From assembly GCF_018866325.1 (NCBI RefSeq), contig NZ_CP076457.1, positions 620,001 to 684,000 of the forward strand: DNA of 64,000 nt. Reading direction: 5' to 3'. This DNA is from Streptomyces sp. YPW6. GTDB lineage: Bacteria > Actinomycetota > Actinomycetes > Streptomycetales > Streptomycetaceae. The notes beneath the pieces were generated by a model, which was not told the origin of the DNA, ran no database searches, and saw nothing but the letters and a program-made list of their open reading frames with translations. Shown here in pieces: positions 51,213 through 59,615 of this stretch. The position numbers were made by a program, and so were the translations under genes. Each line of letters begins with the position of its first letter. Within the stretch, counting starts at the first letter, position 1.

Positions 51213-52097
51213 TCAGATGACCGGAGGTCGGCCCAGCCTCGTCAGCCGCCACACCGTACGCCACTTCATCGGACGCCGGGTTCCGCAAGGCGCCGTCCAT
51301 CCCTCCCGGAATCCGCCGAACCATGCCGCGAGCGCCGGTCGGGACGGGCGCCTGACCAGGGTCAGCAGCAGCCAGACCCCCGTGTAGAGGGGGACCAGCG
51401 GGGCGGGCAGGTTCCGGCGGGCGAGCCAGACCCGGTTGCGGGCGACCATACGGTGGTAGACCGCGTGCCGGGAAGGGGCGGTGGTGGGGTGGTTCAGCAC
51501 CATGTCGGCCCGGTAGTCGATCATCCAGCCCGCGTCCAGCGCCCGCCAGGCGAGGTCCGTCTCCTCGTGGGCGTAGAAGAAGTCCTCGGGCAGCGGGCCG
51601 ACCTCGGCGATGACCTTGGTGCGTACGGCGTTGGCACCGCCGAGGAACGTCGTGACGCGCGAGGAGCGCATCGGGTCGGCGGCCCGCAGCCGGGGCACGT
51701 GCCGCCGCTGGGTGACGCCGGTGTCCGGGTCGGCGATGCGGAAGGTGACGATCCCGAGCCTCGGGTCCGCCTCGAAGGCCTGCCGGCACAGCTCGGCGGT
51801 GTCCCGGTTCGGGAGCAGCCCGTCGTCGTCCAGGAAGAGGAGCGCGTCCACGTCCGCCCCGCAGGGGCCGAACGCCTCGATGCCGACGTTGCGGCCGCCG
51901 GGGATGCCCAGGTTCTCGGGCAGTTCCACCGTGCGCACCCCGGCGGGCACGTCGGGGACCGGGGCGCCGTTGCCGACGACCACGACCTCGATCCGGTCAC
52001 CGTGCTGGGCGGTGACCGAATCGAGGAGGGCGCGGAGCTCGTCCGGGCGGTTGCCCATGGTGATGATCACCGCGCCCAGTTTCAGGGGAGGGGTCAC
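51213..52097 (-). CDS. Glycosyltransferase family 2
   Basis: A 294-residue GT-A fold enzyme. It has AVIITMGNRPDELRALLDSVT, the NLGIPGGRNVGIEAF segment, the metal motif in ALLFLDDDGLLPN (DxD), FLGGANAVRTKVIAEVGPLPEDFFYAHEETDLAWRALDAG with the catalytic ED, and a C-terminal amphipathic/hydrophobic part (LVPLYTGVWLLLTLV) that may attach to the membrane. Rhamnosyltransferase-like. GTG start overlaps the upstream CDP-alcohol phosphotransferase stop as GTGA. It likely extends or decorates the surface polymer; donor sugar unknown. Confidence 0.87.
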   Translation of the reverse strand: MTPPLKLGAVIITMGNRPDELRALLDSVTAQHGDRIEVVVVGNGAPVPDVPAGVRTVELPENLGIPGGRNVGIEAFGPCGADVDALLFLDDDGLLPNRDTAELCRQAFEADPRLGIVTFRIADPDTGVTQRRHVPRLRAADPMRSSRVTTFLGGANAVRTKVIAEVGPLPEDFFYAHEETDLAWRALDAGWMIDYRADMVLNHPTTAPSRHAVYHRMVARNRVWLARRNLPAPLVPLYTGVWLLLTLVRRPSRPALAAWFGGFREGWTAPCGTRRPMKWRTVWRLTRLGRPPVI

Positions 52098-52873
52098 TTC
52101 AGCCTGCTGGACGCCAGGACGGACACCAGGTGCAGCAGGGTCTGCAGCAGCGCGATGCCGGCCATGACCGCCACGGTCAGGCGGGTGTAGAAGAGGTCGC
52201 CCCCGATCGCGTCCACGACGGCGACCACGAGGATCACCAGGGATGCCTCGATGCCGAGGATCAGCCGGTGGAACTTGAGCGCGGCGGCGGCCTTGCGGGC
52301 CAGCGCCATCCCGGAGGAGCGCGGCTCGGAGGCCGCTTCCTTCACCGGGGGCAGCCCGCCCTGGTGACGGGCCACTCCCACCAGGTCCGTCTCGGCCTTG
52401 ATCAGGATCGCGCCGAGCGCGGCGAGCGTCCCGAGGAACGCCCAGAGCCAGTCGGTCCGGCCCTCGCCCCAGATGTCGGCGGCCCGCAGGCCGAGGCCCA
52501 CCAGCACCGCCGCGTCGCACAGATAGGCGGCGACCCGGTCCAGGTAGACCCCGCTGAGGGAGTACTGCTTCTTCCAGCGGGCCAGCTCGCCGTCCACGCA
52601 GTCGAAGAGCAGGTAGAGCTGGACCATCACGACGCCGAGCACGGCGCCCCAGACGCCCGGCACCAGCAGCGCCGGGGCGGCCAGGGCTCCGGCCAGCGTC
52701 ATGACGTACGTGACCTGGTTCGGCGTGACGCGGGTGTTGACCAGGTAGCGGTCCACGCGCAGCGAGACCTCGCGCATGTACATGCGCCCGGCCCAGTGCT
52801 CGCCGCTTCGCCGGTCCTTCACCCCCGGGGGGTGCACGACCGGGCGGAGTTCAGCTACGGATGGTCGTCGCAT
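52094..52873 (-). CDS. CDP-alcohol phosphotransferase family protein with altered active site
   Basis: A 259-residue membrane protein of the CDP-alcohol phosphatidyltransferase family. The signature runs from Asp91 (DCVDGELARW, then SGVYLDRVAAYLCD). Asp91, Asp94, Gly95, Ala98, Arg99, Gly108 and Asp112 are in place, but the fourth aspartate, expected at 116, is alanine. About six hydrophobic helices follow from residue 55 on. The family joins a CDP-activated alcohol to a lipid or alcohol acceptor. Its first 23 bp overlap the dehydrogenase gene upstream. The lost Asp, normally the catalytic base, suggests a changed mechanism or acceptor. Confidence 0.85.
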   Translation of the reverse strand: MRRPSVAELRPVVHPPGVKDRRSGEHWAGRMYMREVSLRVDRYLVNTRVTPNQVTYVMTLAGALAAPALLVPGVWGAVLGVVMVQLYLLFDCVDGELARWKKQYSLSGVYLDRVAAYLCDAAVLVGLGLRAADIWGEGRTDWLWAFLGTLAALGAILIKAETDLVGVARHQGGLPPVKEAASEPRSSGMALARKAAAALKFHRLILGIEASLVILVVAVVDAIGGDLFYTRLTVAVMAGIALLQTLLHLVSVLASSRLK

Positions 52874-53912
52874 AGTCGGCGTACGCGTCCCTGATCTGGT
52901 CGGTGGACAGGTTGAGGTGCTCCAGGACCGTGAAGCGTCCCGGACGCGTCTGCGGCGCGTAGTCGACGGCCTCGACGAACTCGTCGACGCTGAACCCGAT
53001 CTCCTCCGGCAGGACCGGCAGACCGTGGCGGCGCAGTATCGATGCCATCAGGAGGGACTCCTGGCGGGCACCGCGCAGATGCATGGCGAAACAGGCGCCG
53101 AGGCCGACCTGTTCGCCGTGGCTGGCCGCGCGCTGGGGGTGGAGCAGGTCGAAGGCGTGGTTGATCTCGTGGCAGGCGCCGGACGCCGGACGCGAGTCGC
53201 CCGCGACCGACATCGAGATGCCCGTCAGCACGAGCCCCTCGGCGAGCACCTTGAGGAAGGCGTCGTCGCCGACGCCGCCCGGGTGGCGCAGCACGGCCTC
53301 GCCGGCCTGGCGGGCCATCGCGGCCGCGAGCCCGTCGATCTCCTCGCCGTTGACCTCGTGGGCCAGCTCCCAGTCGGCGACGCAGGAGATGTTCGAGATC
53401 GCGTCACCGATGCCGGAGCGGACGTAACGGGCGGGCGCCTCACGGATCACATCGAGGTCGATGACCACGGCGATCGGGGTGGGGACCCCGTAGGAGCCGC
53501 GCCCGTTGTCGTTGTCCAGGGTGGCGACCGGCGAGCACAGGCCGTCGTGCGAGAGGTTCGTCGCGACGGCGACCAGGGGCAGCCCGACCCGCGCCGCGGC
53601 GTACTTGGCCACGTCGATGATCTTGCCGCCGCCGAGGCCCACCACGGCGTCGTACCGGTTGCCCTTGATGCCGTCGGCGAGCCTCACCGCGGAGTCGATC
53701 GTGCCGTCGGAGACCGGATACCAGTCGGCGCCCGGCAGGACCGGGGCGAGCCGCTCCTTCAGGGCGCGCCCGGAGCCGTCGCTGATCGCGATGGCGAGCT
53801 TGCCCGAGGAGGAGATCCGCTGATCGGCCAGGAGACCCGCCAGATCGTCCATGGCGCCGCGTCGGATGTCGACGACGACCGGGGACGGAATGAGCCGGGT
53901 CAGTACTGGCAC
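52851..53912 (-). CDS. Iron-containing dehydrogenase, sn-glycerol-1-phosphate dehydrogenase-like
   Basis: A 353-residue group-III-type alcohol dehydrogenase. VVGLGGGKIIDVAKYAAARVG (about 90-110) binds NAD(P) and VAVATNLSHDGLCSPVA (114-130) is the segment typical of archaeal G1P dehydrogenase and bacterial AraM/EgsA. Metal ligands are likely Asp170, His248 (GACHEINHAFD) and His265. It should reduce dihydroxyacetone phosphate or a related keto-polyol phosphate to give the alcohol phosphate that the adjoining cytidylyltransferase activates. Overlaps both neighbours by 13 and 23 bp. Confidence 0.87.
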   Translation of the reverse strand: MPVLTRLIPSPVVVDIRRGAMDDLAGLLADQRISSSGKLAIAISDGSGRALKERLAPVLPGADWYPVSDGTIDSAVRLADGIKGNRYDAVVGLGGGKIIDVAKYAAARVGLPLVAVATNLSHDGLCSPVATLDNDNGRGSYGVPTPIAVVIDLDVIREAPARYVRSGIGDAISNISCVADWELAHEVNGEEIDGLAAAMARQAGEAVLRHPGGVGDDAFLKVLAEGLVLTGISMSVAGDSRPASGACHEINHAFDLLHPQRAASHGEQVGLGACFAMHLRGARQESLLMASILRRHGLPVLPEEIGFSVDEFVEAVDYAPQTRPGRFTVLEHLNLSTDQIRDAYADYATTIRS

Positions 53913-54637
53913 GCGATCTCCCGGCCCTTCTTCAGGTCGTCGTGGTTGTCGATCTCGACCCAGGTCACGGTGCCGATGGGGGCCACGTCGACGGTGAAGC
54001 CGCGGTTCACGAGCTCCTGGTAGCCGTCCTCGTAGTAGAGGTCGGGGTCGCGCTCGAAGGTGGTCTTCAGCGCGTCCGCCAGCTCCTCGGCGGCCTCGCC
54101 CTCGATCAGGGTGACGCCGATGTACTCACCGGTCGCGGTGGCCGGGTCCATCAGCTTGGTGATGCGCTGGACGCCCTTGCCCTCCTCGGTGATGACCTTC
54201 ATCTCCTCGTCGGCGAGCACCTTCTCGGTGTCCAGGGCGAGGATGATCTTCTGGCCCTTGCCGCGGGCGTCCAGGAGGGTCTTCTCGACGGAGACCGGGT
54301 GCACGGTGTCGCCGTTGGCGAGGATCACACCGCGCTTGATGACGTCACGGGCGCACCACAGGGAGTAGGCGTTGTTCCACTCCTCGGCCTTGTCGTTGTC
54401 GATCAGCGTGAGGCTGAGGCCGTAGGTCGCCTCCAGCTCGGCCTTGCGGGCGTAGACGGCTTCCTTGCGGTAGCCGACGACGATCGCGACCTCGGTGAGT
54501 CCGACCTCGGCGAAGTTGGCCAGCGTGAGGTCGAGGACCGTCTTGTCGCCGTCGACAGGGACGAGCGCCTTGGGGAGCGTGTCCGTGTAGGGGCGCAGAC
54601 GTCGTCCTGCACCGGCTGCCAGTACGAGGCCGATCAT
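53900..54637 (-). CDS. Sugar/polyol-phosphate nucleotidyltransferase
   Basis: A 245-residue nucleotidyltransferase: LVLAAGAGRRLRPYTDTLPKALVPV at 4-28 is the NTP-binding signature with its Lys, then VGYRKEAVYARKAELEATYG, WNNAYSLWCARDVIKRGVILANGDTV with the metal Asp, and WVEIDNHDDLKKGREI, where the second metal Asp lies. It resembles CTP:inositol-1-phosphate or phosphocholine cytidylyltransferases more than hexose-1-phosphate enzymes (inference). It fits the need for a CDP-alcohol by the neighbouring phosphotransferases. ATGA overlap with the upstream gene. Confidence 0.85.
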   Translation of the reverse strand: MIGLVLAAGAGRRLRPYTDTLPKALVPVDGDKTVLDLTLANFAEVGLTEVAIVVGYRKEAVYARKAELEATYGLSLTLIDNDKAEEWNNAYSLWCARDVIKRGVILANGDTVHPVSVEKTLLDARGKGQKIILALDTEKVLADEEMKVITEEGKGVQRITKLMDPATATGEYIGVTLIEGEAAEELADALKTTFERDPDLYYEDGYQELVNRGFTVDVAPIGTVTWVEIDNHDDLKKGREIACQY

Positions 54638-56466
54638 GCGAGTTCTCCTTCGTCGTGTACGGCGGGCGCCGAGGAGGACACCCAGAAGCGGATGGACTCC
54701 ACGAGCACCACCAGAGCCACGGCGACCGCGAGTGCGGTCAGGGCCGTGGTGAAACCTGAGGTGTGGGTGAGTACGGCGGCGAGGACGGCCACCAGCGCGG
54801 TACGGCCCTCGTGCCCACCGATCGTCCGCACCAGCCACTGGGGCGGCGCGCCGGTGCCTCCGCGGATGCGGTACACCGTGTCGTAGTGATGGTAGGCGAC
54901 GGCCGAGACGAGCCCGAAGGCCGCCGGAACGGCGTGCGGGACGTCGCTGCGGGCCGCCAGGACGAGGATCGTCACGTACTCCCCCGCCCGGAAGAACGGC
55001 GGCACCAGCCAGTCGAGCGCGCCCGTGAGCGGGCGGGCGACGGCGAGGCCGGAGAGGACGACGTACACCGCGGCCGCGGCGACGGTGAGCAGGCTGCCGT
55101 ACGGGAGGAGGAGAGCGCAGCCGATCATGGCGAGCGTCCCGAGCAGGGCCACGACCGGGGCCGTGAACGCCCCCCGGAGTCCGGGGGCGACGGCGGCCAC
55201 GCCCTGGGCGAGGGGGCCGGAGTCGGCGAGGTCCGCAAGCGCCCGGGCGGCGCGGTCGGTGCGCTCGGCGCGGCGGGTCAGCGAACGCAGCAGGCGGCCC
55301 GCCGTGGTGTAGCAGGCGGCGAGCGCGCAGCCGACGAGCAGGGCGTAGAAGACGATACGGGGGGTGGTGAGCGCGGTGAGCACCGCGATCATGGCCCAGC
55401 GCTCGCCGATCGGCAGCACGATCATCCGGCGCGCCCAGACCGTCCAGCCGACGCTGTCGAGCTTGTCGGAGAGGGCGGCGGTGGGGCTGGTGTTGGGGAC
55501 CGCGTCGTGGTTGGCCTCGTTGAACGAGAAGTCCACGACATGGCGGCAGGACTGGAGGATCATCGCGCCGAGCGCGAGCACCCACACGTCGTCGCCGCCG
55601 CGCACGGCGCCGAGGGCGAGGCCGGCGTAGTAGGCGTACTCCTTGGCCCGGTCGAAGGTGGCGTCCAGCCAGGCGCCCATCGTGGAGTACTGGAGTGAGT
55701 AGCGGGCGAGCTGCCCGTCGGTGCAGTCCAGCACGAAGGAGACCAGCAGCAGGATCCCGGCGGCGACGTAGCCGCCGCGGGTTCCGGTGGCCGCCGCGCC
55801 CGCCGCGACGAGCGCGGTGATCAGGGAGGCGGTGGTGACCTGGTTCGGGGTGAGGCCCCGGCGGGCGCACCAGCGGGCGAGGTAGCGCGAGTACGGGCTG
55901 ATGGCGAAGGTGGTGAAGAAGCCGTCGTGGGCCTTCACCGCGCTGCGCAGCCGGATCGCCTCGTCGTCGACCGCGTCGCGGGCGCTCTCGGCGTCCGCCC
56001 GCGCTCCGGCGTCGGTGGGAACGGTGGCGGTGAGCGAGCCCAGTTCGGGGCGCTTGACGGCGGTGCCCTCGGCTTCCAGGGCCACGGCGATCCGGCCGGG
56101 GACGGTGCGGTCCTCCGGTGCCGGGTCGGTGTCCGGAGCGACGACGGGGGCGCCGGCGCCGACGGCGGCCGTGGTGCGCCGGAGCGCGCGCAGCAGGGCG
56201 CCGCGCGCCTCGGGCCGGGCGGTGAGCGCACCGGGCACGGTCGCGGCGGCGAAGCGCGGGTCGGTCAGTCCGAGCCGCAGTGCGTGGACGTGGCCGACGA
56301 ACCGCGGATCGACGAGGGCGACCCGGCGGCCGGCCGGAACGGCGGCGAGCAGGGCCGCGGCGTCACCGGCGTCGGCGGCACTCTGCACGTCGAAGCCCAG
56401 GGAGCGCAGGTCGTCCGCGAGCGACGACCCGGGTACCGGCGTACCGGTGAGGATGGCGGTCGACAG
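54634..56466 (-). CDS. CDP-alcohol phosphotransferase with DUF5941-like extension
   Basis: A protein of about 610 residues. Residues 1-180 form a soluble N-terminal domain. The CDP-alcohol phosphotransferase core has LDCTDGQLARY and MGAWLDATFDRAKEY, with all four aspartates present, near 245-280. A C-terminal membrane region with several more helices (LLGTLAMIGCALLLPYGSLL, ALVAVLAAVLTHTSGFTTAL) ends VESIRFWVSSSAP. The frame has no ATG/GTG at the expected N-terminus. A CTG at 56466, nine bases after AAGGAG, gives LSTAILTGTPVPGSSLADDL, which looks like the natural beginning. The GTG at 56388 would cut it off. Likely synthesises the lipid-linked polyol-phosphate primer or polymer. Confidence 0.82.
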   Translation of the reverse strand: MSTAILTGTPVPGSSLADDLRSLGFDVQSAADAGDAAALLAAVPAGRRVALVDPRFVGHVHALRLGLTDPRFAAATVPGALTARPEARGALLRALRRTTAAVGAGAPVVAPDTDPAPEDRTVPGRIAVALEAEGTAVKRPELGSLTATVPTDAGARADAESARDAVDDEAIRLRSAVKAHDGFFTTFAISPYSRYLARWCARRGLTPNQVTTASLITALVAAGAAATGTRGGYVAAGILLLVSFVLDCTDGQLARYSLQYSTMGAWLDATFDRAKEYAYYAGLALGAVRGGDDVWVLALGAMILQSCRHVVDFSFNEANHDAVPNTSPTAALSDKLDSVGWTVWARRMIVLPIGERWAMIAVLTALTTPRIVFYALLVGCALAACYTTAGRLLRSLTRRAERTDRAARALADLADSGPLAQGVAAVAPGLRGAFTAPVVALLGTLAMIGCALLLPYGSLLTVAAAAVYVVLSGLAVARPLTGALDWLVPPFFRAGEYVTILVLAARSDVPHAVPAAFGLVSAVAYHHYDTVYRIRGGTGAPPQWLVRTIGGHEGRTALVAVLAAVLTHTSGFTTALTALAVAVALVVLVESIRFWVSSSAPAVHDEGELA

Positions 56467-56715
56467 ACGAACTCACTCCTTGGCACTGACGTGGACGACA
56501 CACGGGGGCACCGCCACATGGCGGGCCGGCGGCGTGTCGGCTGAGGCTATCGGATGAACGGAAGACCGAGTTCACCACCCGTTTGTGCGCCGTTCGGGTG
56601 GGCCTGCGCCGTCGGGCGCCGTTCGCGATCATCATCATCGATCGGGGGCCCGGCCCACAAACCCGTGGGGCGGGCGGCGGGAACGCCGTGCGGGCAGGCG
56701 CTTAGGCTGGCGGTC

Positions 56716-57705
56716 ATGACATGGCTGATCACAGGTGGGGCGGGTTACATCGGGGCACACGTGGCGCGGGCCATGGTCGCGGCGGGCGAGCGGGTCGTGG
56801 TGCTGGACGACCGTTCCAGCGGCGTCACCGAGCGGCTGCCCGAGGCCGTCACGCTGGTGGAGGGCTCCGCCTCCGACCGGGCCCTGCTGGACCGGGTGCT
56901 GGCCGGTCACGCGGTGAGCGGTGTGGTGCACCTCGCGGCGAAGAAGCAGGTCGGCGAGTCCGTGGAGAAGCCGCTGCTGTACTACCGGGAGAACGTCGCG
57001 GGACTGGCGGTCCTGCTGGAGGCCGTGGTCGCGGCGGGGGTGCGGCGCTTCCTCTTCTCGTCCTCGGCGGCCGTCTACGGCGTACCGGACGTGGATCTCA
57101 TCACGGAGGAGACGCCCTGCAACCCCATCAACCCGTACGGCGAGACGAAGCTCACCGGTGAGTGGCTGGTGCGGGCCGCCGGCAAGGCGCACGGGCTCTC
57201 GACCGCCTGCCTGCGGTACTTCAACGTGGCGGGCGCGGCCGCTCCGGAGCTCGCGGACACCGGGGTCTTCAACATCGTGCCGATGATGTTCGAGCGGCTG
57301 ACGCACGGCGAGGCCCCCCGGATCTTCGGCGACGACTACCCGACACCGGACGGCACCTGCATCCGCGACTACATCCACGTCGCCGATCTGGCGGAGGCGC
57401 ACCTCGCGGTCGCGCGGCGGCTGGACGAGACGGGCGCGGGCGATCTGACGCTGAACGTGGGCCGGGGCGAGGGCGTCTCGGTGCGGGAGCTCGCCGACGT
57501 GATCGGCGAGGTGACGGGGAGCGACCTGAAGCCGGTGGTCGAGCCGCGCCGGGCCGGCGACGCGCCGAAGGCGGTGGCGTCGGCCGCGCGGATCACCGGG
57601 GAGCTGGGCTGGACGGCCCGGCGGGGTGTGCGCGAGATGGTCGAGTCGGCCTGGGCGGGCTGGTGCCTGCACCACCCCGGGGCCCGCGCGCCGCGGCGCC
57701 CCTGA
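56716..57705 (+). CDS. UDP-glucose 4-epimerase family protein
   Basis: A 329-residue extended SDR: WLITGGAGYIGAHVARAM at 3-20, VVVLDDRSSG, VVHLAAKKQVGESVEKPLLYYREN, catalytic SSSAAVYG and YGETKLTGEWLV, RYFNVAGAAAPE and the sugar-binding RIFGDDYPTPDGTCIRDYIHVADLAEAH. These match GalE, interconverting UDP-glucose and UDP-galactose with bound NAD. Divergent from the polymer operon, 249 bp away, so it may supply its sugar nucleotide. A strong hairpin terminator follows. Confidence 0.9.
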   Translation: MTWLITGGAGYIGAHVARAMVAAGERVVVLDDRSSGVTERLPEAVTLVEGSASDRALLDRVLAGHAVSGVVHLAAKKQVGESVEKPLLYYRENVAGLAVLLEAVVAAGVRRFLFSSSAAVYGVPDVDLITEETPCNPINPYGETKLTGEWLVRAAGKAHGLSTACLRYFNVAGAAAPELADTGVFNIVPMMFERLTHGEAPRIFGDDYPTPDGTCIRDYIHVADLAEAHLAVARRLDETGAGDLTLNVGRGEGVSVRELADVIGEVTGSDLKPVVEPRRAGDAPKAVASAARITGELGWTARRGVREMVESAWAGWCLHHPGARAPRRP

Positions 57706-57743
57706 CCGTCTCCGCGAGGCGGGTGTCCGATCGTGTCGCCCCG

Positions 57744-57772
57744 CTGACCTGCGGAACGTTTCCGCAGGTCAG
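57744..57772 (+). terminator. Terminator after the galE-like gene
   Basis: A perfect 13-bp stem (CTGACCTGCGGAA and complement) closes a three-base loop 38 bp after the galE-like stop and seven bases before the Zur-like box. Confidence 0.85.
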
Positions 57773-57778
57773 AGCAGA

Positions 57779-57793
57779 TGACAACGGTGTTCA
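57779..57793 (+). promoter_or_regulatory. Probable Zur box upstream of zitB
   Basis: TGACAACGGTGTTCA is a 7-1-7 imperfect palindrome close to the actinobacterial Zur box (TGAAAATnATTTTCA-like), matching at both TGA…TCA ends. It lies 95 bp before the zitB start. In S. coelicolor Zur binds upstream of zitB and activates it at high zinc, so the site fits known regulation. Confidence 0.7.
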
Positions 57794-57887
57794 GTCCCGT
57801 GTTGCCGGATACCCCCCACCCGTAGTTCACTGGGCCTGACCGGGGTGATTCTCCCCGGCCCGACCCACAGACCTGGAGGCGTTTCGC

Positions 57888-58829
57888 ATGGGGGCTGGCC
57901 ACGATCACGGGCACACGCACGGCGGGCCGCCCCCGACCGGGACGGCGGCCGCCGCGCACCGGGGAAGGCTCCGGATCGCCCTGGGGATCACCCTGAGCGT
58001 GATGGTCATGGAGATCGTCGGCGGGGTGCTCTCCGACTCGCTCGCGCTGATCGCGGACGCCGCCCACATGGCCACCGACGCGCTGGGGCTCGGGATGGCG
58101 CTGCTCGCCATCCACTTCGCCAACCGCCCGGCCGCCGCGAACCGCACCTTCGGTTTCGCCCGCGCCGAGATCCTGGCCGCGCTCGCCAACTGCCTGCTGC
58201 TGCTCGGCGTCGGGGCCTATCTGATCTACGAGGCGGTGGAGCGGTTCATCACTCCGGCCGAGACGAAGGGCGGCCTCGCCATCGCGTTCGCCGCGGTCGG
58301 CCTGGTGGCCAACGTCGTCTCCCTCTCCCTGCTGATGCGCGGGCAGAAGGAGAGCCTGAACGTGCGGGGCGCCTACCTGGAGGTGATGGCCGACACCCTG
58401 GGCTCGATCGCCGTGATCGTCTCGGCGGGGATCATCATGGCGACGGGCTGGCAGGCGGCGGACCCGATCGCCTCACTGGTGATCGGCCTGATGATCGTCC
58501 CCCGGACGGTGAAGCTCCTGCGGGAGACCCTGAACGTGCTGCTGGAGGCCGCGCCCAAGGGGGTCGACATGGCGGAGGTCCGGGCCCACATCACGGCCCT
58601 GCCCGGGGTGCTGGACGTCCACGACCTGCACGCGTGGACGATCACCTCGGGGATGCCGGTGCTCTCCGCCCATGTGGTGGTGCGCCAGGAGATGCTCGAC
58701 TCGATAGGGCACGAGAAGGTGCTGCACGAGCTGCAGGGCTGCCTCGGTGACCACTTCGACGTGGAACACTGCACGTTCCAGCTGGAGCCGAGCGGTCACG
58801 CGGAGCACGAGGCGCATCTCTGTCATTGA
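57888..58829 (+). CDS. zitB: Zinc efflux transporter ZitB (CDF family)
   Basis: A 313-residue cation diffusion facilitator with a His-rich N-terminus (HDHGHTHGG), six membrane segments from about 28 to 200, the transport site SDSLALIADAAHMATDALGLG with HxxxD in helix II, a matching HxxxD-like region EVMADTLGS in helix V, and a cytoplasmic domain (PGVLDVHDLHAWTITSGMPVLSAHVVV). It exports Zn2+ (and perhaps Cd2+) by proton antiport. The probable Zur box upstream supports zinc as the substrate. Confidence 0.92.
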   Translation: MGAGHDHGHTHGGPPPTGTAAAAHRGRLRIALGITLSVMVMEIVGGVLSDSLALIADAAHMATDALGLGMALLAIHFANRPAAANRTFGFARAEILAALANCLLLLGVGAYLIYEAVERFITPAETKGGLAIAFAAVGLVANVVSLSLLMRGQKESLNVRGAYLEVMADTLGSIAVIVSAGIIMATGWQAADPIASLVIGLMIVPRTVKLLRETLNVLLEAAPKGVDMAEVRAHITALPGVLDVHDLHAWTITSGMPVLSAHVVVRQEMLDSIGHEKVLHELQGCLGDHFDVEHCTFQLEPSGHAEHEAHLCH

Positions 58830-58942
58830 CCGATGCCGCGGGGAGCGCCGCACCCACCGGTTCCTCGTCCGTCCCCCGGGTCCGGGGCCAGGTCCGTCGC
58901 TCCCCGGATCACGCCCGGACCCTCGCACGAAAAGGTTCCCCC

Positions 58943-59467
58943 GTGACCGACCACACCGAGCCCCGATGGACCACCCGCCCGGAGGCCCCGGCGGACCGTG
59001 ACACCGTGCACGGCGTCAACACGGCCGCGTTCCCCACCCGGGACGAGGCCGACCTCGTGGACGCCCTGCGGGCCGACCCCGAGGCGTGGCTGCCGGAGCT
59101 GAGTTACGTCGCCGAGGCGTCCGACGGGTCGCTCGCGGCGTACGCGCTGCTGACCCGCTGCCGGGTCGGCGACGCCCCGGCGCTCGCCCTGGCCCCGGTG
59201 GCCACGGTCCCCGCGCACCAGCGGCAGGGCGCGGGGCAGGCCGTGGTGCGGGCGGCGCTGGAGGCCGCCCGGGAGCGCGGTGAGGCGCTGGTGCTGGTGC
59301 TCGGTCATCCCGAGTACTACGCGCGCTTCGGTTTCGGTCCGGCCTCACGCTACGGAATCCGGCCAGGTTTCGAGGTGCCGGACGAGGCGATGATGGCCCT
59401 GGTACTGGACGATTCCGTTCCTGTTCCGGCGGGTCTGATCCGTTATCCGGCGGCCTTCGGGGTCTGA
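58943..59467 (+). CDS. GNAT acetyltransferase (YhbS-like)
   Basis: A 174-residue GNAT protein: TTRPEAPADRDTVHGVNTAAF, ELSYVAEASDGSLAAYALLTRC, LALAPVATVPAHQRQGAGQAVVRAALEAARERG with the acetyl-CoA loop QRQGAG near 92-97, and VLGHPEYYARFGFGPASRYGI, which is characteristic of the YhbS group. Acetyl acceptor unknown. GTG start preceded by AAGG. It lies between zitB and idi on the same strand. Confidence 0.87.
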   Translation: MTDHTEPRWTTRPEAPADRDTVHGVNTAAFPTRDEADLVDALRADPEAWLPELSYVAEASDGSLAAYALLTRCRVGDAPALALAPVATVPAHQRQGAGQAVVRAALEAARERGEALVLVLGHPEYYARFGFGPASRYGIRPGFEVPDEAMMALVLDDSVPVPAGLIRYPAAFGV

Positions 59468-59615
59468 CGCCCCGTCCGTCCCGCCGCGTGCGCAGGGTAC
59501 GGCGGGACGGACATGCCCGGCCCCGAAGTACGGACAAGCGGCTTTTGTGCGGCAGACTTGACCGGACTCCAGGGGCACCGGCGCACGAGGCCGGGGACCA
59601 AAGCGAAGGATGGGT

